The notes under the pieces: model-generated
Told to the model about the DNA's origin: nothing
Database searches by the model: none
Seen by the model: the letters and a program-made list of their open reading frames with translations, nothing else
Program-made: the position numbers and the translations under genes
NCBI RefSeq assembly: GCF_902833645.1
Contig: NZ_CADFGE010000007.1
Coordinates: 62,001-126,000 of the forward strand
Direction of reading: 5' to 3'
DNA length: 64,000 nt
Origin: Paraburkholderia fungorum
Lineage (GTDB): Bacteria; Pseudomonadota; Gammaproteobacteria; Burkholderiales; Burkholderiaceae
Shown here: in pieces, positions 19,601 to 27,789 of the stretch
Position numbering within the stretch: the stretch's first letter is position 1
How the letters are laid out: every line of letters begins with the position of its first letter

Positions 19601-19831
19601 GATGCCGCTAATCGTGTTGACCGCTTCTTCGATCTTGCGCGTGACGTCCGACTCGACCGATTCCGGCGAGGCTCCCGGATACGCGGTCTGCACCACCACG
19701 ACCGGGAACGCGATGTCCGGAAACTGGTCGACCTTGAGCCGCTGATAAGAGAACAGCCCGATGACGAGCAACGCCATCATCATCATCGTGGCGAGCACCG
19801 GGTTGCCGATGCTGATGCGGGTGAACCACAT
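16619..19831 (-). CDS. RND multidrug efflux pump inner-membrane transporter (HAE1/AcrB family)
   Basis: 1070 residues from the ATG at 19831, with GGAG upstream. Family marks: MWFTRISIGNPVLATMMMMA (first helix), QTAYPGASPESVE, LCVGLLIDDAIVVREN in the fourth helix with the Asp-Asp pair of the proton relay, FVPNADFSETQI at the start of the second half, and GFVMLMGLVTKNAILLIDFA near the end. Two periplasmic loops and twelve membrane segments fit the AcrB fold. It is closest in flavour to MdtB/MexF-like pumps. It follows its adaptor gene by 15 bp. No outer membrane gene is attached; the TolC-like protein at 5124-6671 might serve. Confidence 0.93.
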   Translation of the reverse strand: MWFTRISIGNPVLATMMMMALLVIGLFSYQRLKVDQFPDIAFPVVVVQTAYPGASPESVESDVTRKIEEAVNTISGIDEITSRSYDAQSIVIVQFDLSVDAVQAAQDVRDKIALIRPDLRDGVKDPRVLRYDPSDMPIITVAISNAPGASLSTRDLTTVADQIVRKRLETVRGVGSVSLVGGVKRQVQIDVNPQKLQALSIGVDQVIRAVQNENQEIPAGPLTSSNIEQTVQVKGRFEKPDDFKRIIVARRGAQSAIPTATSATQPVTLDQVADVVDGQQEPDSMALLNGQRALFLSIIKAQGENTVDVAHGVRDAVALLQPQLPPGVKLDITDDSSINIEESVNEVKRTLLEGALLTVLIVFLFLGSWRSTVITGLTLPIALIGTFAVMYACGFTINVITLMALSLCVGLLIDDAIVVRENIVRHVQLGADHRTAALDGTKEIALAVLATTFSIVAVFLPVGFMGGIIGRFFHQFGITVAAAVLISMFVSFTLDPMLSSIWPDPDLHDADTGRKGYRYGRVIERSLHLFDKQIDRLTTFYQRLLGWSLKHRAITLAVAAATFFGSLFLVPFVGTEFVPNADFSETQIGLTTPVGTSLEATSEKVKQVQAILATYPEVRFSYATVNSGNTQGKNTALITVRLKDRRDRTRGMAELNGAFRARLASVAGVSITEIGMPDGAGSTKAIQLSLQGDNIDELRRLSDAAQARIAKIPGLVDLDSSLKADKPIVAINVKRELASDLGVGVADIGTALRPLLSGDAISTWRAPDDQDYDVSVRLPRAQREDVADLARLMIATNRTDSNGAPVLVPLRQIADIVKTTGPDVLNRRDLRREVMLSANVNGRSAGDVASDVAKTLDAMHLPAGYHYRFEGSTKSMNESFVYAVEALALAVIFIYMILASQFASFAQPLAIMASLPLTLIGVLIALLLFGSTLNMFSIIGFVMLMGLVTKNAILLIDFANQARRGTLLDASGKGRMMGRREALLEAARVRLRPILMTTLAMIFGMLPLAAALGEGGEQRGPLGQTVIGGVITSSILTLVVVPVVYTVLEDWADWLRRKFKRKAYTVRDRV

Positions 19832-19846
19832 GGGCAAGGACTCCGG

Positions 19847-21064
19847 TCAGTGTGCGCTGCTTGCGCCCGGCACGCCGGCCGCCGGCGCGGAGGTCGGCCC
19901 TGACTGGACGGGTGGGGCGGGTTGCACCACATGCACGGTGCTGCCGATCCGCAATGAGCCGAGATTGTTCTGCACGATCTGCTGGCCAGGCGTCAATGCG
20001 CCGCCGACGATCTCGGTCCAGGTACTCCCGTCAGCATCGCCGGTTACGCCAGTCTCTACCGTTTGCTCGACCAGCTTGCCGTTGACGAGCGCATAGACCG
20101 TGTGGCGCGTGCCGTCCGTGCGGATGGCGGTGGCCGGAACAACCAGCGCATTCTGCCGGCTGCCGACCGAGATCGTGCCGGTGCCGAACATGCCGACCCG
20201 CAGCGTGCCCGATGGATTGGCGACTTGCACATACACCATGATCGAACGCGAACCGGCCTGGGCTGCCGGATTGATGCGCGTGATCGAACCCTGGATGGGC
20301 GTGTCGATGCCGTCAAAAGTGATCTGGATCGGCTGGCCGATCCGCACGCGGCCGATCTCGCCGACCGGCACCGGTGCTTCGAGTTCGAGCGTGCGCAGAT
20401 CGACCACGTCGAACAGCTTGGTATCGACGGCAACCTTCTCGCCCGGTTCAACCGTGCGCGAGGCGATCTGTCCGTCGAGCGGCGAGCGCACGACGGTGTC
20501 GTCCAACGACAGATTCGACGACGCCAGCGCGGCTTTCGCCGCGTCGAGATTCGCGCGGGCGATCTGATACTGGCTTTGCGCGGTGTCGAAGGCATTTTTC
20601 GAAATGAAGCCTTTTTCGACCAGCACGCGGTTGTTGTCGAGCGTCTGTCTGGCAATATCGAGCTGGCCGGCCATCGCCGCCATCTGGCCGCGCATTTGCT
20701 CGGCGCGGGCGACGTAGTCGCGGGCGTCGATCTTCGCGACAATCTGGCCGGTCTTGACCGAATCGCCTTCGCGCACCATCACGTTGAGCACCGAGCCGGC
20801 CACTTTCGATTTCACCGCAGCTTGCGTGACGGCGCGTAGCGATCCGGTCAACGGCAGCGTTTCGGAGAGCGTGCGGCGGCTCACGGTGGTGAGGTCGTCA
20901 GGTGCGAATTCGACGACGGAAGAGGGCGCTTCGACGCTGGCGGCGTCGGCGCCGCTGCGCTTCCTGATGGCATGACCGATCGCGATAGCCAGGATCACGA
21001 CGGCTATAACGGCGGCGATGATGATGCGTTTTCTGGTTTTTAGCATGCGCGGTCTGACGGACAT
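19847..21064 (-). CDS. RND efflux periplasmic adaptor (membrane fusion protein)
   Basis: 405 residues. One N-terminal membrane anchor (RIIIAAVIAVVILAIAIGHA) is followed by a lipoyl/beta-barrel adaptor: LPLTGSLRAVTQAAVKSKVA, VREGDSVKTGQIVAKIDARD, a helical hairpin, VRSPLDGQIASRTVEPGEKV and the RVGMFGTGTI beta-barrel strand. The C-terminus is Pro/Ala/Ser-rich. Start taken at the ATG 21064; a later ATG at 21046 (MLKTRK) is equally possible, as neither has a clear ribosome-binding site. The region 21065-21333 upstream holds the likely promoter, and I see no regulator gene there. Confidence 0.92.
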   Translation of the reverse strand: MSVRPRMLKTRKRIIIAAVIAVVILAIAIGHAIRKRSGADAASVEAPSSVVEFAPDDLTTVSRRTLSETLPLTGSLRAVTQAAVKSKVAGSVLNVMVREGDSVKTGQIVAKIDARDYVARAEQMRGQMAAMAGQLDIARQTLDNNRVLVEKGFISKNAFDTAQSQYQIARANLDAAKAALASSNLSLDDTVVRSPLDGQIASRTVEPGEKVAVDTKLFDVVDLRTLELEAPVPVGEIGRVRIGQPIQITFDGIDTPIQGSITRINPAAQAGSRSIMVYVQVANPSGTLRVGMFGTGTISVGSRQNALVVPATAIRTDGTRHTVYALVNGKLVEQTVETGVTGDADGSTWTEIVGGALTPGQQIVQNNLGSLRIGSTVHVVQPAPPVQSGPTSAPAAGVPGASSAH

Positions 21065-21333
21065 CACGGGCTGGCGAGCGACGGCGCCCCTGCGGTTACA
21101 AGGCGCCGCGCGCTTGCACGGAATCGGCGAAATTAGCCGTTGCCAGCGCTCACTGCAAGCTGGCCGTCAGCATGGTACACGCTGCCTGCAAGGTTCGCGC
21201 CGCTCGATCGGTGTGCCCGATCAAACGGCATGCGCATTGACTCAAATGTGACTCACCCGGACGGGCGGTGGTGTTGGCGCGCGCGTCGCGCGCGGCCCGC
21301 CAGTAAGGGCAAAACGCCGCGCGCATGCGCTGC

Positions 21334-22494
21334 TTACTGACTCAGGTAGACGAACTTGCCATTCTTGATGATGCCCATCACGCTCGCGCGCTGATCCAGA
21401 CCGACGTGGTCTTTCGGGCTCGTATTGACCACCCCGTTCGGGACGACCAGTTCATGCGCGTGCTCCAGTTCGTCGCGCAAGGCCACGCGGAAAGCCGGCG
21501 TGCCCGGCTGCGCCGTCTTCAACGCCCGCGCGACCGCATCCTGTAGCCGCGGATAGACGCCTGCCGCATCGCCTGCGAACTGCGTGACGCTGCCCGGGCC
21601 GTACTTCGCTTCGTATTCGTTGGTGAAAGCGAGTGCCGCCTTCTTCGCCGGATGGTCGGCCGGCAGCGTGCGCGCCACCACGACCGGCTGGGTCGGGAAC
21701 AGCGTGCCTTCCACGTCCTTGCCGCCCAGCTTGATGAACTCAGGCGTGGCGATGCCGTGCGTCTGATAGATCGGGCCTTTGTAGCCGCGCTCGATCAGCG
21801 TGCGCTGCGGCAGCACGGTCGGCGTGCCGGCCCCGGCGATCAGGATCGCGTCCGGTTTGGCGGCCATCAGCTTGAGGATCTGGCCGGTGACGCTGGCGTC
21901 GGTGCGGTTGTAGCGCTCGGTGGCCACCAGCTGGATATGCCGCAAGGCTGCGAATTTGCTGAACTCGTTGAGCCAGCTTTCGCCGTAGCCGTCGGCGAAA
22001 CCGATGAAGCCCACCGTCTTCACGTTGTGGTTCGACATGTAACGCGTCATCACGTCGGCCATCGCGCTATCGGTTTGCGCCATCTTGTAGGCCCACACCT
22101 TCTTGCCTTCCTGCGGTTCGACCACGCTTGCGGAGCCGACTAGCGTGATCATCGGCGTCTGGCTCTCGGCGGCCGGATCGAGCGCCGCCATTGCCGCGGG
22201 TGTGATGTTCGGGCCGACGATCACGTCGACGTGGTCCTCATTGATCAGCTTGTGGATGTTGCGCACCGCCGCGCCCGGGTCGGAGCCGTCGTCGAGGAAA
22301 ATATAGTCGGCTTTCTGGCCGGCGATCGTGGCCTGCCACATCAGCATCGCGTTCTTGCTCGTAATGCCGATCACGGCGGCGGGGCCGGTGCTCGACAGGT
22401 CGATGCCGACCTTGATATCGGCGTGTGCCGCAGTGGCGAGCAAGAGCGCGCCGAGAGCGGCCAGGCCGCGAAGTTTGTTTTTATGCGACGTCAT
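21334..22494 (-). CDS. Branched-chain amino-acid type ABC transporter substrate-binding protein (LivJ family)
   Basis: 386 residues. GGAGAC precedes the ATG at 22494. A signal peptide ends TAAHADI. The type-I binding fold is shown by KVGIDLSSTGPAAVIGI, DVIVGPNITPAAMAAL, TVGFIGFADGYGESWL and PIYQTHGIATPEFIKLGG. No permease or ATPase genes of the Liv type are in the window, so it is an orphan receptor. It starts 32 bp after the cysB stop on the same strand and may be read through from cysB; a sulfur-containing or aromatic ligand would fit but is speculation. Confidence 0.88.
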   Translation of the reverse strand: MTSHKNKLRGLAALGALLLATAAHADIKVGIDLSSTGPAAVIGITSKNAMLMWQATIAGQKADYIFLDDGSDPGAAVRNIHKLINEDHVDVIVGPNITPAAMAALDPAAESQTPMITLVGSASVVEPQEGKKVWAYKMAQTDSAMADVMTRYMSNHNVKTVGFIGFADGYGESWLNEFSKFAALRHIQLVATERYNRTDASVTGQILKLMAAKPDAILIAGAGTPTVLPQRTLIERGYKGPIYQTHGIATPEFIKLGGKDVEGTLFPTQPVVVARTLPADHPAKKAALAFTNEYEAKYGPGSVTQFAGDAAGVYPRLQDAVARALKTAQPGTPAFRVALRDELEHAHELVVPNGVVNTSPKDHVGLDQRASVMGIIKNGKFVYLSQ

Positions 22495-22526
22495 CAAGGG
22501 TCTCCGTAGCGGGAAGCGTGGTCAGT

Positions 22527-23468
22527 TCAAAGTTCGTAGGTTTCGTGTTCGCCTTTGAGCGCCTGTTCGATCAGCTTGCGGTTCATGCTCGGCGAGAGCA
22601 GTTCGACGAGCGTATACACATAGCTGCGCAGATACGCGCCCTGTTTCAGTGCGACGCGCGTCACATTGCTGCCGAACAGGTGGCCCACCGGCATCGCGCG
22701 CAGATGGCGGTCGCGCTCGGCGTTGAAGGCGATATCCGCCATGATGCCGACACCCAGCCCCAGTTCCACATAGGTCTTGATCACGTCGGCGTCGATTGCC
22801 TCCAGCACGATGTCCGGATGCAAGCCGCGCAGGCGGAACGCCTCGTTGATCTTGGTGCGGCCGGCGAACGCGTTGTCGTAGGTAATCAGCGGATATTGGG
22901 TCAGATCATCCAACGACAAAAGTTTGCGGTCGAGCAGCGGATGGTCCGGCTGCATCACGGCGACGTGGTGCCACTGGAAGCACGGCAGCGAGACCAGTTC
23001 CTTGTAGTTGGCGATTGCTTCGGTGGCGATGGCCAGATCGGCCTGGTCGTGGATCACCATCTCGGCGACCTGTGTCGGGCTGCCCTGCAGAATTGAAAGG
23101 TGGACTTTCGGGAAGCGTTTCTTGAATTCGGCGATGGCGGCCGGCAGTGAATAGCGTGCCTGGGTGTGGGTGGCGGCGATCACCAGATTGCCCTGATCCT
23201 GCGCCGCGTAATCTTTACCGACCCGCTTCAGACTCTCGACTTCCTGCAAAATCCGCTCTACCGACTGCAGAATGATGCGCCCCGGCTCGGTCAGCGAGCG
23301 CACGCGCTTGCCGTGCCGCGTGAAGATTTCGACGCCCAGCTCGTCTTCCAGCTCGATGATCGCCTTGGAGACGCCCGGCTGGCTTGTAAACAGGGCTTTG
23401 GCCGCTTCGGTCAGGTTGAAATTCTGCCGCACAGCCTCGCGGACGAAGCGGAATTGATGCAGGTTCAT
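22527..23468 (-). CDS. cysB: LysR-family master regulator of sulfur assimilation CysB
   Basis: 313 residues. The N-terminal HTH MNLHQFRFVREAVRQNFNLT..AAKALFTSQPGVSKAI is characteristic of CysB/Cbl. The effector domain has TTHTQARY-like ATHTQARYSLP and DLAIATEA, known CysB sequences for binding acetylserine or sulfate. GGAGAGG lies before the ATG. It is transcribed away from the cysI operon, and the 232 bp between them should hold its binding sites. It activates the assimilation genes when reduced sulfur is scarce. Confidence 0.93.
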   Translation of the reverse strand: MNLHQFRFVREAVRQNFNLTEAAKALFTSQPGVSKAIIELEDELGVEIFTRHGKRVRSLTEPGRIILQSVERILQEVESLKRVGKDYAAQDQGNLVIAATHTQARYSLPAAIAEFKKRFPKVHLSILQGSPTQVAEMVIHDQADLAIATEAIANYKELVSLPCFQWHHVAVMQPDHPLLDRKLLSLDDLTQYPLITYDNAFAGRTKINEAFRLRGLHPDIVLEAIDADVIKTYVELGLGVGIMADIAFNAERDRHLRAMPVGHLFGSNVTRVALKQGAYLRSYVYTLVELLSPSMNRKLIEQALKGEHETYEL

Positions 23469-23700
23469 ATATAACCTCTCCGCATATCAAAAGAATTTTT
23501 TAGTCGTTTGAAATATAAGGCGAGTTTATTACGATCTGTCCATCTTTTTCAATATGGATATCTGTATTTGTCATAAGCAAATGAGAGATGGGTCTAAACC
23601 CTCGCTCGGCTGAGCTGACAAATAGAGATATCCAGGCGCGGTGTAACGGGCGGCCGGCCCCCGGAACGCTGTGTGTCACGCAAAAAATTGGGGTCCCCGA
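23469..23700. promoter_or_regulatory. Divergent cysB-cysI control region
   Basis: An AT-rich stretch (about 23480-23590) stands out from the GC-rich surroundings. It contains ATAAG words (ATATAAGG at ~23513 and CATAAGC at ~23573) of the type found in CysB sites. Individual sites and start points cannot be fixed by eye. Confidence 0.5.
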
Positions 23701-25380
23701 ATGTACCAATACGATCAGTACGACCAGACCATCGTCGACGAACGGGTCGAGCAATACGCCGATCAGGTTCGCCGCCGTCTGTCGGGCGAATTGAGCGAAG
23801 AGGAGTTCCGTCCGCTGCGACTGCAGAACGGTTTGTACATGCAGCGCCACGCGTACATGCACCGTATCGCGATTCCTTACGGCAACCTGCGCAGCGACCA
23901 GATGCGCGTGCTGGCCGAGATCGCGCGCGTGCACGACCGCGGCTACGGCCACTTCTCGACGCGCTCGAACATCCAGTACAACTGGATCAAGCTCGAAGAA
24001 ACGCCGGAAATCCTGCGCAAGCTCGCGGCTGTGCAGATGCACGGTATCCAGACCTCGGGCAACTGTATCCGCAACATCACGGCCGACCAGTTCGCCGGCG
24101 TGGCGCCGGACGAAGTGGTCGATCCGCGCCCCTGGGCAGAAATCCTGCGCCAATGGTCGACGTTCCACCCGGAATTCGCGTGGCTGCCGCGCAAGTTCAA
24201 GATTGCCGTGTCGGGTTCGAAGGAAGACCGCGCCGCCGTGCAGATCCACGACATGGGCGTGTATCTGAGGAAGAACGAGCAGGGCGAACTGGTGGCCGAC
24301 ATTCTGGCCGGCGGCGGCATGGGCCGTACGCCGATCATCGGTGCGATCATCCGTCGCGATCTGCCGTGGCAACATCTGCTGACCTACTGCGAAGCCGTAT
24401 TGCGTGTGTACAACCGCTATGGCCGCCGCGACAACATGTACAAGGCGCGCATCAAGATTCTCGTGAAGGCGCTGAGCCCGGAGAAATTCTCGGCGCAGGT
24501 CGAAGAAGAATGGCAGCACCTGAAAGACGGTCCGTCGACGCTCACGCAAACGGAAGTCGATCGCGTGTCGCAATACTTCCAGCCGCCGGTGTATGAAAAG
24601 CTGGCCGACACGGATGCATCGTTCGAAAAGCATTTGCTGGAAAACCGTGCTTTCGCGCGTTGGGTCGAGCGCAATGTGCGTCCGCACAAGGTGGCGGGTT
24701 ATGCGTCTGTCACGTTGTCGCTGAAGCCGACCACGATCGCTCCGGGTGACGCAACGGATGCGCAGATGGAAGCGGTTGCGGATTGGGCCGACGAATACTC
24801 GCTCGGCGAAATCCGCGTGTCGCACGAACAGAACCTGATTCTCGCGAACGTGAAAAAGCGCGACCTGTTCGCGCTGTGGGAAAAGGCCAAGGCGCAAGGT
24901 TTCGCGACGCCGAACATCGGTTTGCTGACCGACATCATCGCCTGCCCGGGCGGCGATTTCTGCTCGCTCGCGAATGCGAAGTCGATTCCGATCGCGCTGG
25001 CGATCCAGGAGCGTTTCAACGACCTCGACTACGTGTACGACCTCGGCGACGTGTCGCTGAACATCTCGGGTTGTATCAATGCGTGCGGTCACCACCACGT
25101 CGGCAACATCGGCATTCTGGGCGTCGATAAGGACGGCTCGGAGTGGTATCAGGTGACGCTTGGCGGCGAGCAGGGCACGGGCGCCACGGGCGCGCATCTT
25201 GGCCGCGTGATCGGCCCGTCGTTTTCGGCGGAAGAAATGCCGGACGTGATGAGCAAGGTGATCGATACGTTCGTGGAAAATCGCTTTGAGGGCGAGCGCT
25301 TCATCGAAACGTACAACCGCATCGGCATGGCTCCGTTCAAGGAACGGGTGTACGCCTCGCGTCAACCGGCTCATGCGTAA
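23701..25380 (+). CDS. cysI: Sulfite reductase hemoprotein (CysI-type, siroheme/4Fe-4S)
   Basis: 559 residues from the ATG at 23701 (MYQYDQYDQT). Siroheme and cluster marks are all present: HFSTRSNIQYNWI, TSGNCIRNITADQFAG, CPGGDFC (Cys-x5-Cys), and LNISGCINACGHHHVGNIGI (Cys-x3-Cys). It reduces sulfite to sulfide in the cytoplasm. No CysJ flavoprotein is in the cluster. The DUF934 protein next door is the standard companion in beta- and gammaproteobacteria of this type, so the electron donor is probably ferredoxin or an unlinked reductase. First gene of the operon, 23 bp before the DUF934 gene. Confidence 0.93.
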   Translation: MYQYDQYDQTIVDERVEQYADQVRRRLSGELSEEEFRPLRLQNGLYMQRHAYMHRIAIPYGNLRSDQMRVLAEIARVHDRGYGHFSTRSNIQYNWIKLEETPEILRKLAAVQMHGIQTSGNCIRNITADQFAGVAPDEVVDPRPWAEILRQWSTFHPEFAWLPRKFKIAVSGSKEDRAAVQIHDMGVYLRKNEQGELVADILAGGGMGRTPIIGAIIRRDLPWQHLLTYCEAVLRVYNRYGRRDNMYKARIKILVKALSPEKFSAQVEEEWQHLKDGPSTLTQTEVDRVSQYFQPPVYEKLADTDASFEKHLLENRAFARWVERNVRPHKVAGYASVTLSLKPTTIAPGDATDAQMEAVADWADEYSLGEIRVSHEQNLILANVKKRDLFALWEKAKAQGFATPNIGLLTDIIACPGGDFCSLANAKSIPIALAIQERFNDLDYVYDLGDVSLNISGCINACGHHHVGNIGILGVDKDGSEWYQVTLGGEQGTGATGAHLGRVIGPSFSAEEMPDVMSKVIDTFVENRFEGERFIETYNRIGMAPFKERVYASRQPAHA

Positions 25381-25402
25381 TCGCGACAAGGATACTGAAC
25401 AG

Positions 25403-25942
25403 ATGGCTTCTATTATCAAGAACCGCGCGATCGTCAACGATGACTGGACGGTGGTGCGCGCCGCTGAAGATGGCACGCTGCCCGCAGTCGATGCGTTGCC
25501 GGCCGGCAAGGTGCTGGTGCCGCTCGCGCTGTGGCAAGCCGAGCGCGCTGCGCTGATTGCTTCAAGAAGCACCGCTGAAATCGGCGTCTGGCTCGCGCCG
25601 GATAGCGAACCGGCGGATATCGTCGGCGACTTCGACACGATCGCGCTGATCGCCGTGGATTTCCCGGTGTTCCGCGACGGCCGCGGCTATAGCATCGGCC
25701 GCCTGCTGCGCGAGCGCTACGGCTACAAGGGCGAGCTGCGCGCGATCGGCGACGTGCTGCGCGATCAGCTGGCGTTCATGTTCCGCTGCGGCTTCGACGC
25801 TTACGCGTTGCGCGCCGACAAAGACTTCAACGACGCGCTGAAGGCGTTCGACGAATTCAGCTTCAACTATCAGGGCGCGGTGAACTCGTCGCCGCTGTTT
25901 CGCCGCCGTGAAGCGGGCGAACTGGCAAAGGCTTCGGCATGA
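25403..25942 (+). CDS. DUF934 family protein of the sulfite reductase operon
   Basis: 179 residues; the ATG at 25403 has AAGGA 8-12 bp upstream. DUF934 marks: VPLALWQAER, the IALIAVDFPVFRDGRGYSIGR segment (core DFPxFxDGRGYS), GELRAIGDVLRDQLAFMFRCG and SFNYQGAV near the end. The family is nearly always next to cysI and cysH and is sometimes annotated as an oxidoreductase partner; its biochemical role is unsettled as far as I know. It overlaps cysH by 4 bp (ATGA). Confidence 0.9.
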   Translation: MASIIKNRAIVNDDWTVVRAAEDGTLPAVDALPAGKVLVPLALWQAERAALIASRSTAEIGVWLAPDSEPADIVGDFDTIALIAVDFPVFRDGRGYSIGRLLRERYGYKGELRAIGDVLRDQLAFMFRCGFDAYALRADKDFNDALKAFDEFSFNYQGAVNSSPLFRRREAGELAKASA

Positions 25943-26688
25943 GTTCCGCACAACCATTGCTCACGCCGGAACTCGCTGCGAAGGTCGAGCGTCTCGATGC
26001 GCTGCTGGATTCGATCGCCGCGCGTCACGCCAACGTGAAGCTTGCCAGCAGCCTTGCGGCGGAAGACATGCTGCTCACGCACGCGATTCTGTCGCGTGGC
26101 GTGAAGATCGGCATCTTCTCGTTGAACACGGGACGCCTGCACGCGGAAACGCTTGGCATGATCGATCGCGTGAAAGAGCGCTACGGTTACGATATCGAGC
26201 AGTTTCATCCGCAGGCTGCCGCGGTGGAAGAATATGTCGGCTCGCATGGTCTGAATGCGTTCTATGAAAGCGTCGATTTGCGCAAGCGCTGCTGTGAGAT
26301 CCGCAAGGTCGAACCGCTGAACCGCGCGTTGTCGGACGTCAGCGCGTGGGTGACGGGGCAGCGCCGCGAGCAGTCGGTGACGCGTGCCGAACTGCACGAG
26401 GAAGAATTCGATGCGGCGCGCAATATCGCCAAGTTCAATCCGCTGACGGACTGGACCGAAGCCGAAGTATGGGATTATCTGAAAGCATTGGATGTGCCGG
26501 TCAATCCGCTGCATGCGCGCGGTTACCCGAGCATCGGCTGCGAGCCTTGTACCCGCGCGATTCGCCCTGGTGAAGACAGCCGGGCAGGCCGCTGGTGGTG
26601 GGAGTCGCGCGATACGAAGGAATGTGGTCTGCATATCACGACGATTACGCCGATCCCGGTCCACAGCAGCGAGAACGCCTCGGCATAA
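25939..26688 (+). CDS. cysH: Assimilatory adenylyl-sulfate (APS) reductase CysH
   Basis: 249 residues. The PP-loop-like SSLAAEDMLLTHAIL opens the domain, and the substrate-binding CEIRKVEPLNRAL follows. Two Cys pairs, KRCCEIRK and CEPCTRAIRPGEDSRAGRWW, make the CC...CxxC set that binds a 4Fe-4S cluster, which marks the APS-reducing rather than the PAPS-reducing type. This fits the absence of a CysC kinase gene or domain here. The very C-terminal catalytic Cys of enterobacterial enzymes (ECGLH) is present as KECGLHITT. Translationally coupled to the DUF934 gene. Confidence 0.93.
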   Translation: MSSAQPLLTPELAAKVERLDALLDSIAARHANVKLASSLAAEDMLLTHAILSRGVKIGIFSLNTGRLHAETLGMIDRVKERYGYDIEQFHPQAAAVEEYVGSHGLNAFYESVDLRKRCCEIRKVEPLNRALSDVSAWVTGQRREQSVTRAELHEEEFDAARNIAKFNPLTDWTEAEVWDYLKALDVPVNPLHARGYPSIGCEPCTRAIRPGEDSRAGRWWWESRDTKECGLHITTITPIPVHSSENASA

Positions 26689-26700
26689 AGCATTCAGGCG

Positions 26701-26727
26701 GCTCAGGCCTTGGTTTTTGGCTTGAGC
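26701..26727 (+). other. Intercistronic hairpin between cysH and cysD
   Basis: GCTCAGGCC and GGCTTGAGC form a 9-bp stem (one G-U pair) with a U-rich loop in the 114-bp cysH-cysD gap. There is no T-run after it, so mRNA processing or partial attenuation is more likely than full termination. Confidence 0.4.
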
Positions 26728-26802
26728 GCCGCACATACCGATTTGAATACTTCTGCCCGAGCCGGCAATTGCCGGCCCGGACGAATCTACGAAGGACCCA
26801 AC

Positions 26803-27765
26803 ATGAGCACCACGCTCGATTCCACTGTGAATGCACCGCTGACCAATACGGCAACCCGAATGGATCACCTCGACTGGCTTGAGGCCGAGTCGATTCATAT
26901 CCTGCGCGAACTGGTCGCCGAATGCCGCAAGCCAGCGTTGCTGTTTTCGGGCGGCAAGGATTCGGTGGTGGTGCTGCACCTCGCACTGAAGGCGTTTGGC
27001 ATTGGCGCGAATCGCAAGACCGTGTTGCCGTTCCCGCTCGTGCATATCGACACTGGCCACAACTACGAAGAAGTGATCGACTTCCGCGATCGCCGTGCGA
27101 AAGAGATCGGTGCTGAGCTGGTGGTGGGTCACGTCGAAGATTCGATCAAGCGCGGTACGGTGCGCCTGCGTCGCGAACTGGATTCGCGCAACGCCGCGCA
27201 AGCCGTGACGCTGCTCGAAACGATCGCTGAACATGAGTACACCGCGCTGATTGGCGGCGCGCGCCGCGACGAAGAAAAGGCCCGTGCCAAGGAACGGATC
27301 TTCTCGTTCCGCGACGAATTCGGCCAATGGGATCCGAAGGCGCAGCGCCCGGAACTGTGGAGTCTGTATAACGCGCGCCTGCACAACGGCGAACATCTGC
27401 GTGTGTTCCCGATCTCGAACTGGACCGAACTCGACGTGTGGCAATACATCGCTCGCGAACAGCTCGAACTGCCGTCGATCTATTACGCGCATCAGCGCGA
27501 GATCGTGCGCCGTAACGGCCTGCTCGTTCCGGTTACGCCGCTCACGCCGATGCGTGAGGGTGAAACCAGCGAAACCGCGCTGGTGCGTTTCCGTACGGTG
27601 GGCGATATCAGCTGCACGTGCCCGGTGGAAAGCGATGCCGACGATCTCGAGAAGATCATCGCCGAAACGGCCGTGACGGAAATCACGGAACGCGGCGCGA
27701 CGCGGATGGACGATCAGGTCTCCGAAGCCGCGATGGAACAGCGTAAGAAGCAAGGTTATTTCTAA
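26803..27765 (+). CDS. cysD: Sulfate adenylyltransferase subunit 2 CysD
   Basis: 320 residues; AAGGA precedes the ATG at 26803. PP-loop LLFSGGKDSVVVLHLA at ~45-60 binds ATP. HIDTGHNYEEVIDFRDRRA, GGARRDEEKARAKERIFSFR and ISNWTELDVWQYI are further CysD landmarks, and the protein ends QRKKQGYF. It makes adenylyl sulfate from sulfate and ATP together with the GTPase CysN, whose gene starts 24 bp downstream. Confidence 0.95.
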   Translation: MSTTLDSTVNAPLTNTATRMDHLDWLEAESIHILRELVAECRKPALLFSGGKDSVVVLHLALKAFGIGANRKTVLPFPLVHIDTGHNYEEVIDFRDRRAKEIGAELVVGHVEDSIKRGTVRLRRELDSRNAAQAVTLLETIAEHEYTALIGGARRDEEKARAKERIFSFRDEFGQWDPKAQRPELWSLYNARLHNGEHLRVFPISNWTELDVWQYIAREQLELPSIYYAHQREIVRRNGLLVPVTPLTPMREGETSETALVRFRTVGDISCTCPVESDADDLEKIIAETAVTEITERGATRMDDQVSEAAMEQRKKQGYF

Positions 27766-27789
27766 GCACACGACGAGGGTAAGACAATC

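Noticed and set aside
23500..25638. 712-residue frame antisense to cysI
   Set aside because: It covers cysI almost exactly on the other strand, is rich in Arg/His/Val, and shows no motif.
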